Shown: positions 53,085 through 60,401 of the stretch, piece after piece
Layout: each line of letters starts with the position of its first letter
Position numbering within the stretch: position 1 is the stretch's first letter
Origin: DATBLE01 sp963719325
GTDB lineage: Bacteria; Actinomycetota; Thermoleophilia; Gaiellales; Gaiellaceae
DNA length: 64,000 nucleotides
Assembly (NCBI GenBank): GCA_963719325.1
Contig: CAVRBW010000016.1
Location: 62,001-126,000, forward strand
Direction: 5' to 3'
The notes under the pieces: model-generated
Told to the model about the DNA's origin: nothing
The model's database searches: none
Seen by the model: only the letters and a program-made list of their open reading frames with translations
Made by a program: the position numbers and the translations under genes

Positions 53085-53438
53085 TTAGGTGCTAGCGCGA
53101 GCAGATGGGAGTCGCCCGAGACGAGGACCGCGCGCTGGCTTTCGGCGAGCGCCAACAGGTAGTCATCCCCCGGGTCGGCGGAACGGCGGGGAGGCGACGG
53201 AGGATCGGGAGAGATGACGGCTCCGCGCCGTAGCAGCTCCACGAAGGCGCCAGTCTCGCGTCCAGAGAGCGGTCGCGGAGTTTCGGTAGGCCAGCGCGCG
53301 CTCCAGCTCGGCGAGCAACGCCTCTGAGACGACCAGCTCAAACTCGCCGGCGAGCCACTGCGACACGATCCTCGCGGGTGTCCCGCTGCGCGAGAGAAGG
53401 GCTGCGATGAGGATGTTCGGGTCGAGGACGGCGCGCAC
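53054..53438 (-). pseudogene. PIN-domain (VapC-like) toxin, frameshifted
   Basis: The start VRAVLDPNILIAALLSRSGT (GTG 53436-53438) and LVVSEALLAELERALAY are in one frame. ETGAFVELLRRGAVISPDPP, ADPGDDYLLALAESQRAVLV and SGDSHLLAL are in another, changing near 53275. The PIN acids (Asp at DPN, the Glu and GDDY/SGDSH Asp) are present across the pieces. The end is uncertain. It follows the VapB-like gene with no gap. Confidence 0.65.
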
Positions 53439-53621
53439 TCAGCGCCGACGCGACCGCGTCCTGTGCTGGGCCTCAACGGCAAGCGCCAGCGCTCTCTCCT
53501 CGTCCGCATCTTCGCTCTGCCAAAGACGCTCGAGGCGGTCGAAGCCGAGTTCGCGACGCAGGGCCTCCTCGATCACATCGCTGTCGCCCTTCCCCGTGCG
53601 ACGCCGCCGCGAATCTGGCAC
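53439..53621 (-). CDS. VapB-like antitoxin
   Basis: The 60-residue product reads GKGDSDVIEEALRRELGFDR, then LERLWQSEDADEERALALAV and a basic end. The second half is a common antitoxin pattern before PIN toxins. The N-terminal DNA-binding part is short, so the real start may be upstream in another frame. Its stop directly precedes the PIN start. Confidence 0.6.
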   Translation of the reverse strand: MPDSRRRRTGKGDSDVIEEALRRELGFDRLERLWQSEDADEERALALAVEAQHRTRSRRR

Positions 53622-53771
53622 GTGGTACCTCTGGTCACTGGGATCGAGACCTGACCGCGATCTGCGAGCACGCCGGGATCGCCCACGAACCCGAGCACGA
53701 CCGGGCGAAAGCGAACGGCATCCACGCCGAACCAGGTCAGCGGGGCCACTCCCGCTGAGGTGGAGCGCCCC

Positions 53772-54332
53772 TCAGGGCGCGATATCGCCGCGTGCTTCCC
53801 GCAGCCCTCGGATATCGATCAGGTCCTGGTCGCGCCCGGCGAGGTTCTTGAGGTCGAGCAAGTCCTCGAAGCTGACGTATCGGACGACGCCGAAGTCGTA
53901 GCGCGCCTCGACCGCTGCCTGATCGAGGCGCTCGTAGTCCTCGCGCGTTTCGAGCTTGCCGGCGACGTACTGCAGGATGTCGAGCCGCCCGTACGCGGTC
54001 GCAAGATCCCAGCTGGCAAACCCGAGCAATCCTTCGAGGGTGAACGGAACCGGAAGCTCCTCGGGACGGAAATCCCCCAGAGAGAGCGGCCTTGCCTCCA
54101 GCTCGACGAGGGCGCCCCAGAGCCGGGCGAGGTTGTCTCGATCCGGCTTCGGCACGACGTCGATGTCCTTCGTGGCTCGCGGAAACCCGTGATGGGCGAC
54201 GGCAACGCCCCCGATCACGATGAAGGCCACCCCGTGCCCGACGAGGGCAGACAGAATGGCCGGGACGTCCGGAAACTGCGGCATCTGCCCCGATGCCGTC
54301 TGACGGGCTCGCCCCCGTCGACCGCGACTCAC
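53772..54332 (-). CDS. Nucleotidyltransferase-fold protein (MNT/AbiEii-like)
   Basis: The 186 residues include FIVIGGVAVAHHGFPRATKD and then DIDVV, giving the GG...DxD signature of minimal nucleotidyltransferases. YVSFEDLLDLKNLAGRDQDL matches the C-terminal helix region of related antitoxin/toxin proteins. GTG 54330-54332 overlaps the upstream stop; an ATG at 54282-54284 is an alternative start. With the HTH gene it resembles a two-gene AbiE-like or toxin-antitoxin unit. Confidence 0.8.
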   Translation of the reverse strand: MSRGRRGRARQTASGQMPQFPDVPAILSALVGHGVAFIVIGGVAVAHHGFPRATKDIDVVPKPDRDNLARLWGALVELEARPLSLGDFRPEELPVPFTLEGLLGFASWDLATAYGRLDILQYVAGKLETREDYERLDQAAVEARYDFGVVRYVSFEDLLDLKNLAGRDQDLIDIRGLREARGDIAP

Positions 54333-54859
54333 TCGGCCACTCCGCCCGCAAGCTCGTTCAGCGACTGGTGAAGCGCTGTGACCTGGAGCACGCGCTCCTC
54401 CGGCGTCGTCTCCTCGAACTGCCGCCGGAGCTCGAGAAGCGAGACGTTCGGGCGCGGCAGCCGGGCGACGTCCTCGCGAAAGACCAGGCGCTGACCGAGC
54501 TCACTCCAGCCGAGGTCGTCCATCGCCCGGGAGAGCAGCCCGCGCGTCCGTCCCGAGCGGCGAAGCTCGCTGACCCTGGTCGCCAGCTCGAGCAGAGGTG
54601 CGGTCTCGACGCCCAGCCGGCTCGAGCCGCTGGCCGGCGCAACGACGGGGATGCGGCCGCGATCGATCCACTGATCGAGGGCGGTGACGCTAACGCCGAG
54701 CAGGCACGCCGCTCGACGCTTCGGAACGGCTGGCCCGACCTGGCGACGGAGCGCAACTTCGATCTGGCGCAGCTCGTCGCGGAGCCCAGGATCACGCGTC
54801 TGGCGGATCGCTAGTCGCAGCCGGACGATCGGCTCGAGCAATGATGCCGCCGCTGGCAT
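54329..54859 (-). CDS. Helix-turn-helix protein paired with the nucleotidyltransferase
   Basis: The 176 residues from ATG 54857-54859 have a central HTH (KRRAACLLGVSVTALDQWID, then RGRIPVV) resembling MerR/excisionase-type helices. Long helical stretches lie on either side (RLRLAIRQTRDPGLRDELRQ, and NVSLLELRRQFEETTPEERV). It probably represses its own operon. The start is predicted to be leaderless. It overlaps the next gene by four bases. Confidence 0.7.
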   Translation of the reverse strand: MPAAASLLEPIVRLRLAIRQTRDPGLRDELRQIEVALRRQVGPAVPKRRAACLLGVSVTALDQWIDRGRIPVVAPASGSSRLGVETAPLLELATRVSELRRSGRTRGLLSRAMDDLGWSELGQRLVFREDVARLPRPNVSLLELRRQFEETTPEERVLQVTALHQSLNELAGGVAE

Positions 54860-54865
54860 GTGTAG

Positions 54866-54900
54866 AGTATAAAGCACCTTGGTGTTTAAGATGAATATTC
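54866..54900 (-). promoter_or_regulatory. AT-rich promoter/operator of the HTH-nucleotidyltransferase pair
   Basis: On the minus strand TATACT (54866-54871) lies 6 bp before the predicted ATG, and a near-inverted repeat (TAAACACC/GGTGCTTTA) overlaps the -35 to -10 spacer. The local AT content is much above the surroundings, which stands out in this GC-rich window. Confidence 0.5.
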
Positions 54901-54967
54901 GCCAACTTATCGGTCGGCGCCTGCGGCTGCTTTCAGACCTTGGGCGGCCGCGCCAGGCGCATTCGGG

Positions 54968-55381
54968 TCAACGGCTGCGGAACGGGTTCTCGACGCGTAC
55001 GCCTCCGTAGTCCTCGCCGTCGGCGAGGTCTTCCGAGAGCACGATGTCGCAGCCGAGCGCGCGGCTCGCTTCCAGGATCGCGGCGTCCCAGTAGGAGATG
55101 CGGAAACGCTGCCCGGTCGCCAGCGCGGCGAGCATCACCGCTGTCGTGATCTCCTGGACCGGGAAGCGTAGGAACGACTCGACGAGCTTCGTGGCTTGCT
55201 CGTGAGTGAGCGGGTCTCGTCGGCTCACGCGGGTCGCTTGGACGTAGAACTCCTGCAGCACCTGAACGGAGAGCGCCACGTCCTTGCCGGCGAGGATCTC
55301 GTTCGCGCGGTCGGCCTTTACCTGCTCGTCCGGGTCGCGTGAGACCGCGTAGAGCAGGATGTTCGTGTCAACGAATCGCAC
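54968..55381 (-). CDS. vapC: PIN-domain toxin (VapC-like)
   Basis: The 137 residues from GTG 55379-55381 show VRFVDTNILLYAVSRDPDEQ with the first catalytic Asp, VLQEFYVQAT with the Glu, and SYWDAAILEASRALGCDIVL with the further Asp pair. PIN toxins cut tRNA or rRNA. It overlaps the antitoxin gene by 14 bp. A longer upstream frame only shadows the antitoxin. Confidence 0.9.
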   Translation of the reverse strand: MRFVDTNILLYAVSRDPDEQVKADRANEILAGKDVALSVQVLQEFYVQATRVSRRDPLTHEQATKLVESFLRFPVQEITTAVMLAALATGQRFRISYWDAAILEASRALGCDIVLSEDLADGEDYGGVRVENPFRSR

Positions 55382-55607
55382 GAGCGTGGAGCTCGTCGCG
55401 GCCGAGGCGGTCGCGCGCGCTGAAGCGCGCGATCTCCTCCTGGACCCGCCGCTGCTGGGTCTCGAGGCGGGCAAACTCGGCCTCCCGCTCGGAGAGCGAG
55501 CGCAGGTAGTCGGCAACCAGGGCGCTGACCGAGCTGCCGCGCTCGGCGGCGCGGATCCGCGCATTGCGATAGACGTCGTCAGGCACCGAGACCGTGATGT
55601 TCTTCAC
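55368..55607 (-). CDS. vapB: Ribbon-helix-helix VapB-type antitoxin
   Basis: The 79-residue product opens MKNITVSVPDDVYRNARIRA, a ribbon-helix-helix fold, followed by AERGSSVSALVADYLRSLSE and a charged, coiled C-terminus that likely neutralises the PIN toxin. Antitoxin first with overlap is the usual VapBC order. Confidence 0.88.
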   Translation of the reverse strand: MKNITVSVPDDVYRNARIRAAERGSSVSALVADYLRSLSEREAEFARLETQQRRVQEEIARFSARDRLGRDELHARAIR

Positions 55608-55676
55608 GCCAACAGGCTATCACAGCATCACGGTTTCTGTGAAACACGAAGACGCACTCGCCTTCGACGTGTGAGC

Positions 55677-56303
55677 ATGGACGACGGCGCCTCGATACCG
55701 CGCAGTCGGCGGGCTTCCCGTACTCAGCCACCTTCAAGGAACAGACCAGCCGTGCCGATAGGAAAGACGTGGATCTCACGGTCACGCCCACGCGCTCGGG
55801 CGCTCCTCGTCGTCCTGATGCTCACGGTTGCCGCAGCCGCCGCAGGGTGGTTGGTGTTGCGCACCCGAAACACCGACGAGGGCTCCGCGCCCGCGGTGAC
55901 GACGACGGCGAAGGTGCACCGCGCCTCGTCCACACCGGCGACCACGCCGCACCGAACGGCGACCAAGCCGAAGGCGACACCAGCTCCTGGCACCCAGCTG
56001 CCCGTCGCCCTCCGTCGCGCGCTTGCGACCCAGAACGTCGTCGTCGTCGCCCTCTACGACCCGAAGGCGACGATCGACGGAACCGCCCTCCGTGAGGCAA
56101 AGGCTGGCGCAAAGCTTGCGGGCAGCTCGTTCGTGCCGGTCGACGTGCGGAAGAGCAGCATCGCCGCGGTCAACGCTCGGTACGGCGTCATGCAGGATCC
56201 GGCCGTTCTCGTGCTACGACCTTCCGGAGATGTCGCCGTACAGATCGACGGCTTCGCCGACCGCGACACCGTCGCGCAGGCTGCCGTCAACGCCGGCTCG
56301 TGA
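55677..56303 (+). CDS. Membrane-anchored thioredoxin-fold-like protein without CxxC
   Basis: The product has 208 residues from ATG 55677, or 183 from GTG 55752. One membrane helix (ALLVVLMLTVAAAAAGWLVL) and a Thr/Ala/Pro linker lead to a compact domain: NVVVVALYDPKATIDGTALR, then FVPVDVRKSSIAAVNARYGV and DPAVLVLRPSGDVAVQIDGF. Strand order and the QDP-type loop resemble thioredoxin folds, but no redox cysteines exist. Its role may be structural in the cell envelope. Confidence 0.65.
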   Translation: MDDGASIPRSRRASRTQPPSRNRPAVPIGKTWISRSRPRARALLVVLMLTVAAAAAGWLVLRTRNTDEGSAPAVTTTAKVHRASSTPATTPHRTATKPKATPAPGTQLPVALRRALATQNVVVVALYDPKATIDGTALREAKAGAKLAGSSFVPVDVRKSSIAAVNARYGVMQDPAVLVLRPSGDVAVQIDGFADRDTVAQAAVNAGS

Positions 56304-56393
56304 TCCGGTTCGGCCGGCACGCGCCGCCGAAGGGCGAACTCGTAGAGAAGCCGGCGGTGCCAGCTCAACAGTGGCCTGCACGGGAACCCTGGC

Positions 56394-56633
56394 GTGCCTC
56401 CACACGAGCTCTTCGTCCGTCACGCGCGGAAGGACGGCCAGCTGGTTGCGGTCCTGCGCGCGGTCGACCGCGGCGAGACCTGCGTCGTCGAGGCCGAGGT
56501 CTATCCCGGCGGATCGGCTGAGGCCGTGCGGCCCGGCCCGTATGCGTTCCGGGACTCGAGCCAGGCCGGCGCCTTCGTCACCGAGGCTGTGGCGGCGCTG
56601 ATGTATCTCGGCTGCGACGTCCAGGCCGAATAG
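56394..56633 (+). CDS. Hypothetical protein, 79 residues
   Basis: The product (HELFVRHARKDGQLVAVLRA, RGETCVVEAEVYPGG, GAFVTEAVAALMYLGCDVQA) alternates strands and helices and looks like a folded small domain. I do not recognise it. It starts at GTG 56394 without a clear ribosome-binding site, 90 bp after the thioredoxin-like gene. Confidence 0.5.
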   Translation: MPPHELFVRHARKDGQLVAVLRAVDRGETCVVEAEVYPGGSAEAVRPGPYAFRDSSQAGAFVTEAVAALMYLGCDVQAE

Positions 56634-56650
56634 GCCGGCGTCCAGCTCGT

Positions 56651-56677
56651 GAGAACCGGTGCCAGGCACCGGTTCTC
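56651..56677. repeat. REP-like palindrome, left of the transposase
   Basis: GAGAACCGGTGCC, one central A, then the perfect complement. The same palindrome occurs at 57293-57318, so the pair brackets the REP-associated transposase gene. Confidence 0.85.
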
Positions 56678-56748
56678 AAACCGCGCCGAAAGGGTGCCGA
56701 GAGATGCGCGCCACCTGTTGAGACGCGGCTGCAGCGCTACGGTCGATC

Positions 56749-57327
56749 ATGGGCCGAGAGCGACGCACCGACGAGCCTGGCGGCGTCTATCACGTCACCT
56801 GCCGAGGCAACAACAGAGGCCCGGTCTTCGCCGATGAAGGCGACCGCCTGCTCTTCATCGACCTCCTCGGGCGCTCAGTGGAGCGATATCAATGGCTCGT
56901 ATTCGCCCACTGCCTGATGACGACCCACTACCACCTTGTCATCCAGATTCCGAGTGGCGGCCTTTCAGCCGGAATGTGCCTGCTCAACGGGGACTTTGCC
57001 CGAAAGGCGAACAAGCGCCATGGACGCGGAGGGCATGTCTTCCACGACCGCTTCGCGGCAGCTCGGATCGCCCACGCCGGCCATCTGCTCGAGGCGTGCC
57101 GTTATGTGGTGCTCAACCCTGTCCGCGCAGGCATCTGCGATTCGCCCGAGTCCTGGCGCTGGAGCAGCTACCGCGCCTGCGCGGGGCTCGAGTTCGCTCC
57201 CAGCTTCCTAGCTGAATCGCAGCTTCTCGGGCTCTTCGGCGGCAATGCCGACCGAGCAAGACGCGCCTACCGCGCCTTCGTCCGTGAGGGACGAGAACCG
57301 GTGCCAGGCACCGGTTCTAACCCGTGA
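56749..57327 (+). mobile_element. REP-associated tyrosine transposase (Y1, HUH type)
   Basis: The 192 residues include the HUH motif in THYHLVIQIPSGG, GHVFHDRFAAARI and CRYVVLNPVRAGI with the likely catalytic Tyr. The domain order matches transposases associated with bacterial REP elements, which nick single-stranded REP palindromes. Its last codons (PVPGTG) are part of the right-hand REP. It ends inside the last 11 bp of the convergent pilB gene. Confidence 0.9.
57293..57318. repeat. REP-like palindrome, right of the transposase
   Basis: The second copy of the GAGAACCGGTGCC palindrome. It forms the 3' end of the transposase reading frame and touches the 3' end of pilB. Confidence 0.85.
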
Positions 57328-59110
57328 CGCGGGCGAGCTCTTCGATCGACGTCAGGCCGGCGGCGACCTTCGTCATTCCGTCGTCCCATAGCGTGCGCAT
57401 GCCGCCGGCCATCGCCTCGCGCTCGATCTCCTCGCGGCTCGCCCTGCGAATCGCGAGCTCGCCGAGAGCCTCGTTCATCATCAGGAGCTGGAAGACGCCG
57501 ATCCTGCCTTTGTAGCCCGTCTGGTTGCAGCGTGGGCAGCCGCGCTTCCGGTAGAGCACCATCCCGTCCGAGGCGGCCGCGACCTCCGGCGACACGCGCG
57601 CCTCGATCAGCTCCTCGACGCCCGGCGAGTACAGCTCGCAGCAGTGCATGCAGAGCTTCCGGGCGAGGCGCTGGGCGAGCACCGCGGACACCGACGACGC
57701 GGTGAGGAACGGCTCGACGCCCATCTCGTTCAGCCTCGACAGCGTGCTCGGAGCGTCGTTCGTGTGCAGCGTCGTCAGAACGAGGTGGCCCGTGAGCGAA
57801 GCTTCGATCGCGATCTTCGCCGTCTCGCTGTCGCGCACCTCGCCGACCATCACGACGTCAGGATCGGAGCGGAGGATCGAGCGAAGGGCGCTTGCGAAGG
57901 TCAGCCCCGCACGCACGTTGATCTGCATCTGGTTCACTCCGCGGAGCCTGTACTCGACCGGATCCTCGACGGTGATGATGTTGATCTCGGGCCGGTTGAT
58001 CTGCGTCAGGGCCGCGTAGAGCGTCGTCGACTTGCCGGAGCCGGTCGGGCCGGTGACGAGGATCGCTCCCGTTGGACGCGTGATCAGGCGCGTGAGCTCG
58101 GAGCGCATGGCGTCCGAGAGCCCCAGCTCCTCGAGCGTCGGCGCGCTTCGCGACTTGTCGAGGAGGCGCATGATCACCGACTCTCCGGCGACGGTCGGCA
58201 ACGTGGCGAGACGGACGTCCAGCAGCCGGCCCGCGCTCGCGGCGCGGAGGGAGATTCGGCCGTCCTGGGGCCGGCGGCGCTCCGCGATGTCCAGCTTCGC
58301 GATCACCTTGAGCCGGGTCGTCACTCCGGCGGTCAGCCGGGCCGGGATCCGCTGCACCTCGTGCAAGACGCCGTCGATCCGGAAGCGAACCATCAGCCCT
58401 TCTTCTTGCGCCTCGAAATGGACGTCGCTCGCCCCGTCCTCGGCAGCCTGGAGGATGATCGAGTTGACGATTCGCACGATCGGCCCCTCCGAGACGCCGT
58501 CCGCCTCCTCGAGGTCGGTGACGGCAACGCCGTCGAACACGGCGGCGAGCGCGGGCTCCACCTGAGGCTCGATCCGAGGCTCGGGGGGAGCCGCAGGCGC
58601 GTCCAGACGATCGAGCTCCGCGGCGATGTCCTCGCGCGCAGCCACTCCGAGGGCGACCCGGTACCGGGTCGCGAGCCGCAGCTCGTCGGTCGCATGGACG
58701 TTCGCCGGGTCGGCGATCGCCACGTACAGGACCTCGCCCTCCAAGCGATAGGGGAGCGCGACCGCGCGGCGGAGGACGTGCAGCGGCATCAACCCGGTCG
58801 CCTCCCGGTCCACGCCTGAGAGCCGAAGGTCGACGAGCGGGAGCCGATGACGCGCCGCAAGCATCCGCGCGACGCCGTCGCTGGAGGCAAGCTCCTCGGC
58901 GACGAGCGCCTCCGCAAACGAGCCCCGCTCGATCGCCCTGCTCCGAACGCCGGCGAGCCGGTCGACGGGCACGAGACGCGTCGCCTCGATCAGGTCGGCG
59001 ACAAGCTCAACCGATCGGTCGACCGGGAAGAACGGCAGCCGTTCCGCATCCTGCGGAACTGCCTCGCCTTCCGTTGCGATCGGGCGCGGCGCTTCCTGTT
59101 CGGGCTCCAT
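57317..59110 (-). CDS. pilB: Pilus extension ATPase PilB/GspE (copy 1)
   Basis: This ATPase powers pilus assembly. The 597 residues comprise an N-terminal T2SSE-N region (SSDGVARMLAARHRLPLVDL) and GASDVHFEAQEEGLMVRFRI before the motor. Walker A is GPTGSGKSTTLYA; Walker B is LRSDPDVVMVGEVRD. The zinc site LCMHCCE ... GCPRCNQTGY marks PilB rather than PilT. It lies 16 nt after pilD and ends the second pilus operon. Confidence 0.95.
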   Translation of the reverse strand: MEPEQEAPRPIATEGEAVPQDAERLPFFPVDRSVELVADLIEATRLVPVDRLAGVRSRAIERGSFAEALVAEELASSDGVARMLAARHRLPLVDLRLSGVDREATGLMPLHVLRRAVALPYRLEGEVLYVAIADPANVHATDELRLATRYRVALGVAAREDIAAELDRLDAPAAPPEPRIEPQVEPALAAVFDGVAVTDLEEADGVSEGPIVRIVNSIILQAAEDGASDVHFEAQEEGLMVRFRIDGVLHEVQRIPARLTAGVTTRLKVIAKLDIAERRRPQDGRISLRAASAGRLLDVRLATLPTVAGESVIMRLLDKSRSAPTLEELGLSDAMRSELTRLITRPTGAILVTGPTGSGKSTTLYAALTQINRPEINIITVEDPVEYRLRGVNQMQINVRAGLTFASALRSILRSDPDVVMVGEVRDSETAKIAIEASLTGHLVLTTLHTNDAPSTLSRLNEMGVEPFLTASSVSAVLAQRLARKLCMHCCELYSPGVEELIEARVSPEVAAASDGMVLYRKRGCPRCNQTGYKGRIGVFQLLMMNEALGELAIRRASREEIEREAMAGGMRTLWDDGMTKVAAGLTSIEELARVTG

Positions 59111-59126
59111 GTCCCCTGTCCAGGCC

Positions 59127-59873
59127 TCAGAAAAGGTCGAGGTACGCGCGGATCAGTGCGTGACCGGCGAAGAGCGAGACCACTGCGCCGAACGCGAGAA
59201 ACGGCGCGAAGGGGATCGCCATCTTGCGTGCCTTCGAGCCGTGCCGCACCAGGAGGACGACGGACGGCAACAGAGCCGCGATCATGCCGAGCAGGAGCGC
59301 GACGGTGACATTGCGCCCCAATGCGACACCCATCAGAAGCGCGAGCTTGACGTCCCCCATCCCCATCCCGCGTGGATACGCGAGCACCGCCGCGAACAGG
59401 AAGCCGGCGGCGCCGAGGCCCGCGATCGCCCACTCCGGGCTCGGCTCGGCCACGGTCATCAACGCGAGCACGACCACGGAAGCAGGCAGGACGACCCGGT
59501 TGGGGACGATTCGATGCGTGATGTCGGTGGCGGTCACGACCACGAGCGCGGCGCACAGGACGGCCGCCGCAGCTGCGCGCAGGGAGAAGCCGAAAGCCAG
59601 GAGGCAGCCCGCGAGCAGACCAGCCGTTGCGAGCTCGACCGCTGGATAGATCAACCCGATCGGAGCGCCACACGTGCGACAGCGGCCTCGCAACAGCAGC
59701 CAGCTGACGACCGGAACGTTGTCGTACCAGGCAATCGGCGTCGAGCAGCTTCCGCAGCTCGAGCGCGGGCGGAGGATCGAGCGCCGCTCGGGAAGCCGCG
59801 CTGCGACGACGTTCAGGAAGCTACCGACCGCGAGGCCGGGCAGTACGGCGAATGCTCCTAGCACGGCGTCCAT
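59127..59873 (-). CDS. pilD: Prepilin peptidase PilD
   Basis: This aspartic membrane protease and N-methylase matures pilins after the conserved Gly. The 248 residues include SCGSC and CRTC of the N-terminal cytoplasmic zinc domain, the first Asp in VTATDITHRIVPN and the second in GMGMGDVKLALLMG, plus about seven helices. It lies between the PASTA gene and pilB. Confidence 0.95.
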   Translation of the reverse strand: MDAVLGAFAVLPGLAVGSFLNVVAARLPERRSILRPRSSCGSCSTPIAWYDNVPVVSWLLLRGRCRTCGAPIGLIYPAVELATAGLLAGCLLAFGFSLRAAAAAVLCAALVVVTATDITHRIVPNRVVLPASVVVLALMTVAEPSPEWAIAGLGAAGFLFAAVLAYPRGMGMGDVKLALLMGVALGRNVTVALLLGMIAALLPSVVLLVRHGSKARKMAIPFAPFLAFGAVVSLFAGHALIRAYLDLF

Positions 59874-59887
59874 CTACGCCGAAGCCG

Positions 59888-60362
59888 CTACGTCTTTCGC
59901 GAGGCGATCGAGCGACGGGCGGCTGCCGGGGACTTGGCCGGCAGGGTTGCGGGAAGCCGGACGGCGGTTCCTCCGTACGGGGCGAAGTTCTGCGGCCGGC
60001 CTTGCTGGGAGTACGCCTTGTTCCGCTTCAGCGTCAGCATGACCGTCGGCGCGCCGGTGTCGAGAACGACCGCACCCGCTGCCGGCTGCTGCTCGACAAC
60101 GGTGTTCACTGCGTACCCGCGCACGGGCCCGATCACCCGCCAGGCGAACCCTCCGTCCTGGAGGATTCCCTTTGCGAACACGTAGGCCTGGCCCGTCACT
60201 TCCGGCACCGTCACGGTCGCGTCTTTTTCGGCGACCGGGAGCGAGTGTGGGGCGTTGCACAGCCACGCGGTCGGCAGCGAGGGTGAGGGTTCCGCCCGCG
60301 ATCAGCAGCCCGCCGAAAGTGGCAATGACGCCGCGTAGGAGAGCCGCTGCGAGCTGAGCCAT
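59888..60362 (-). pseudogene. PASTA-domain envelope protein, one frameshift
   Basis: The start (MAQLAAALLRGVIATFGGLL, a signal or membrane anchor) is in one frame. SLPVAEKDATVTVPEVTGQA onward, with a PASTA domain (TVPEVTGQAYVFAKGILQDG ... VVEQQPAAGAVVLDTGAPTV), is in another. The change is near 60270. The span of 475 nt minus one base gives 157 residues. PASTA domains usually bind muropeptides, fitting the lytic transglycosylase gene next door. Confidence 0.7.
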
Positions 60363-60401
60363 TCCAGCGTCTTCATCGGCTCAGCGGAGCCGAAACTTGA
60401 G

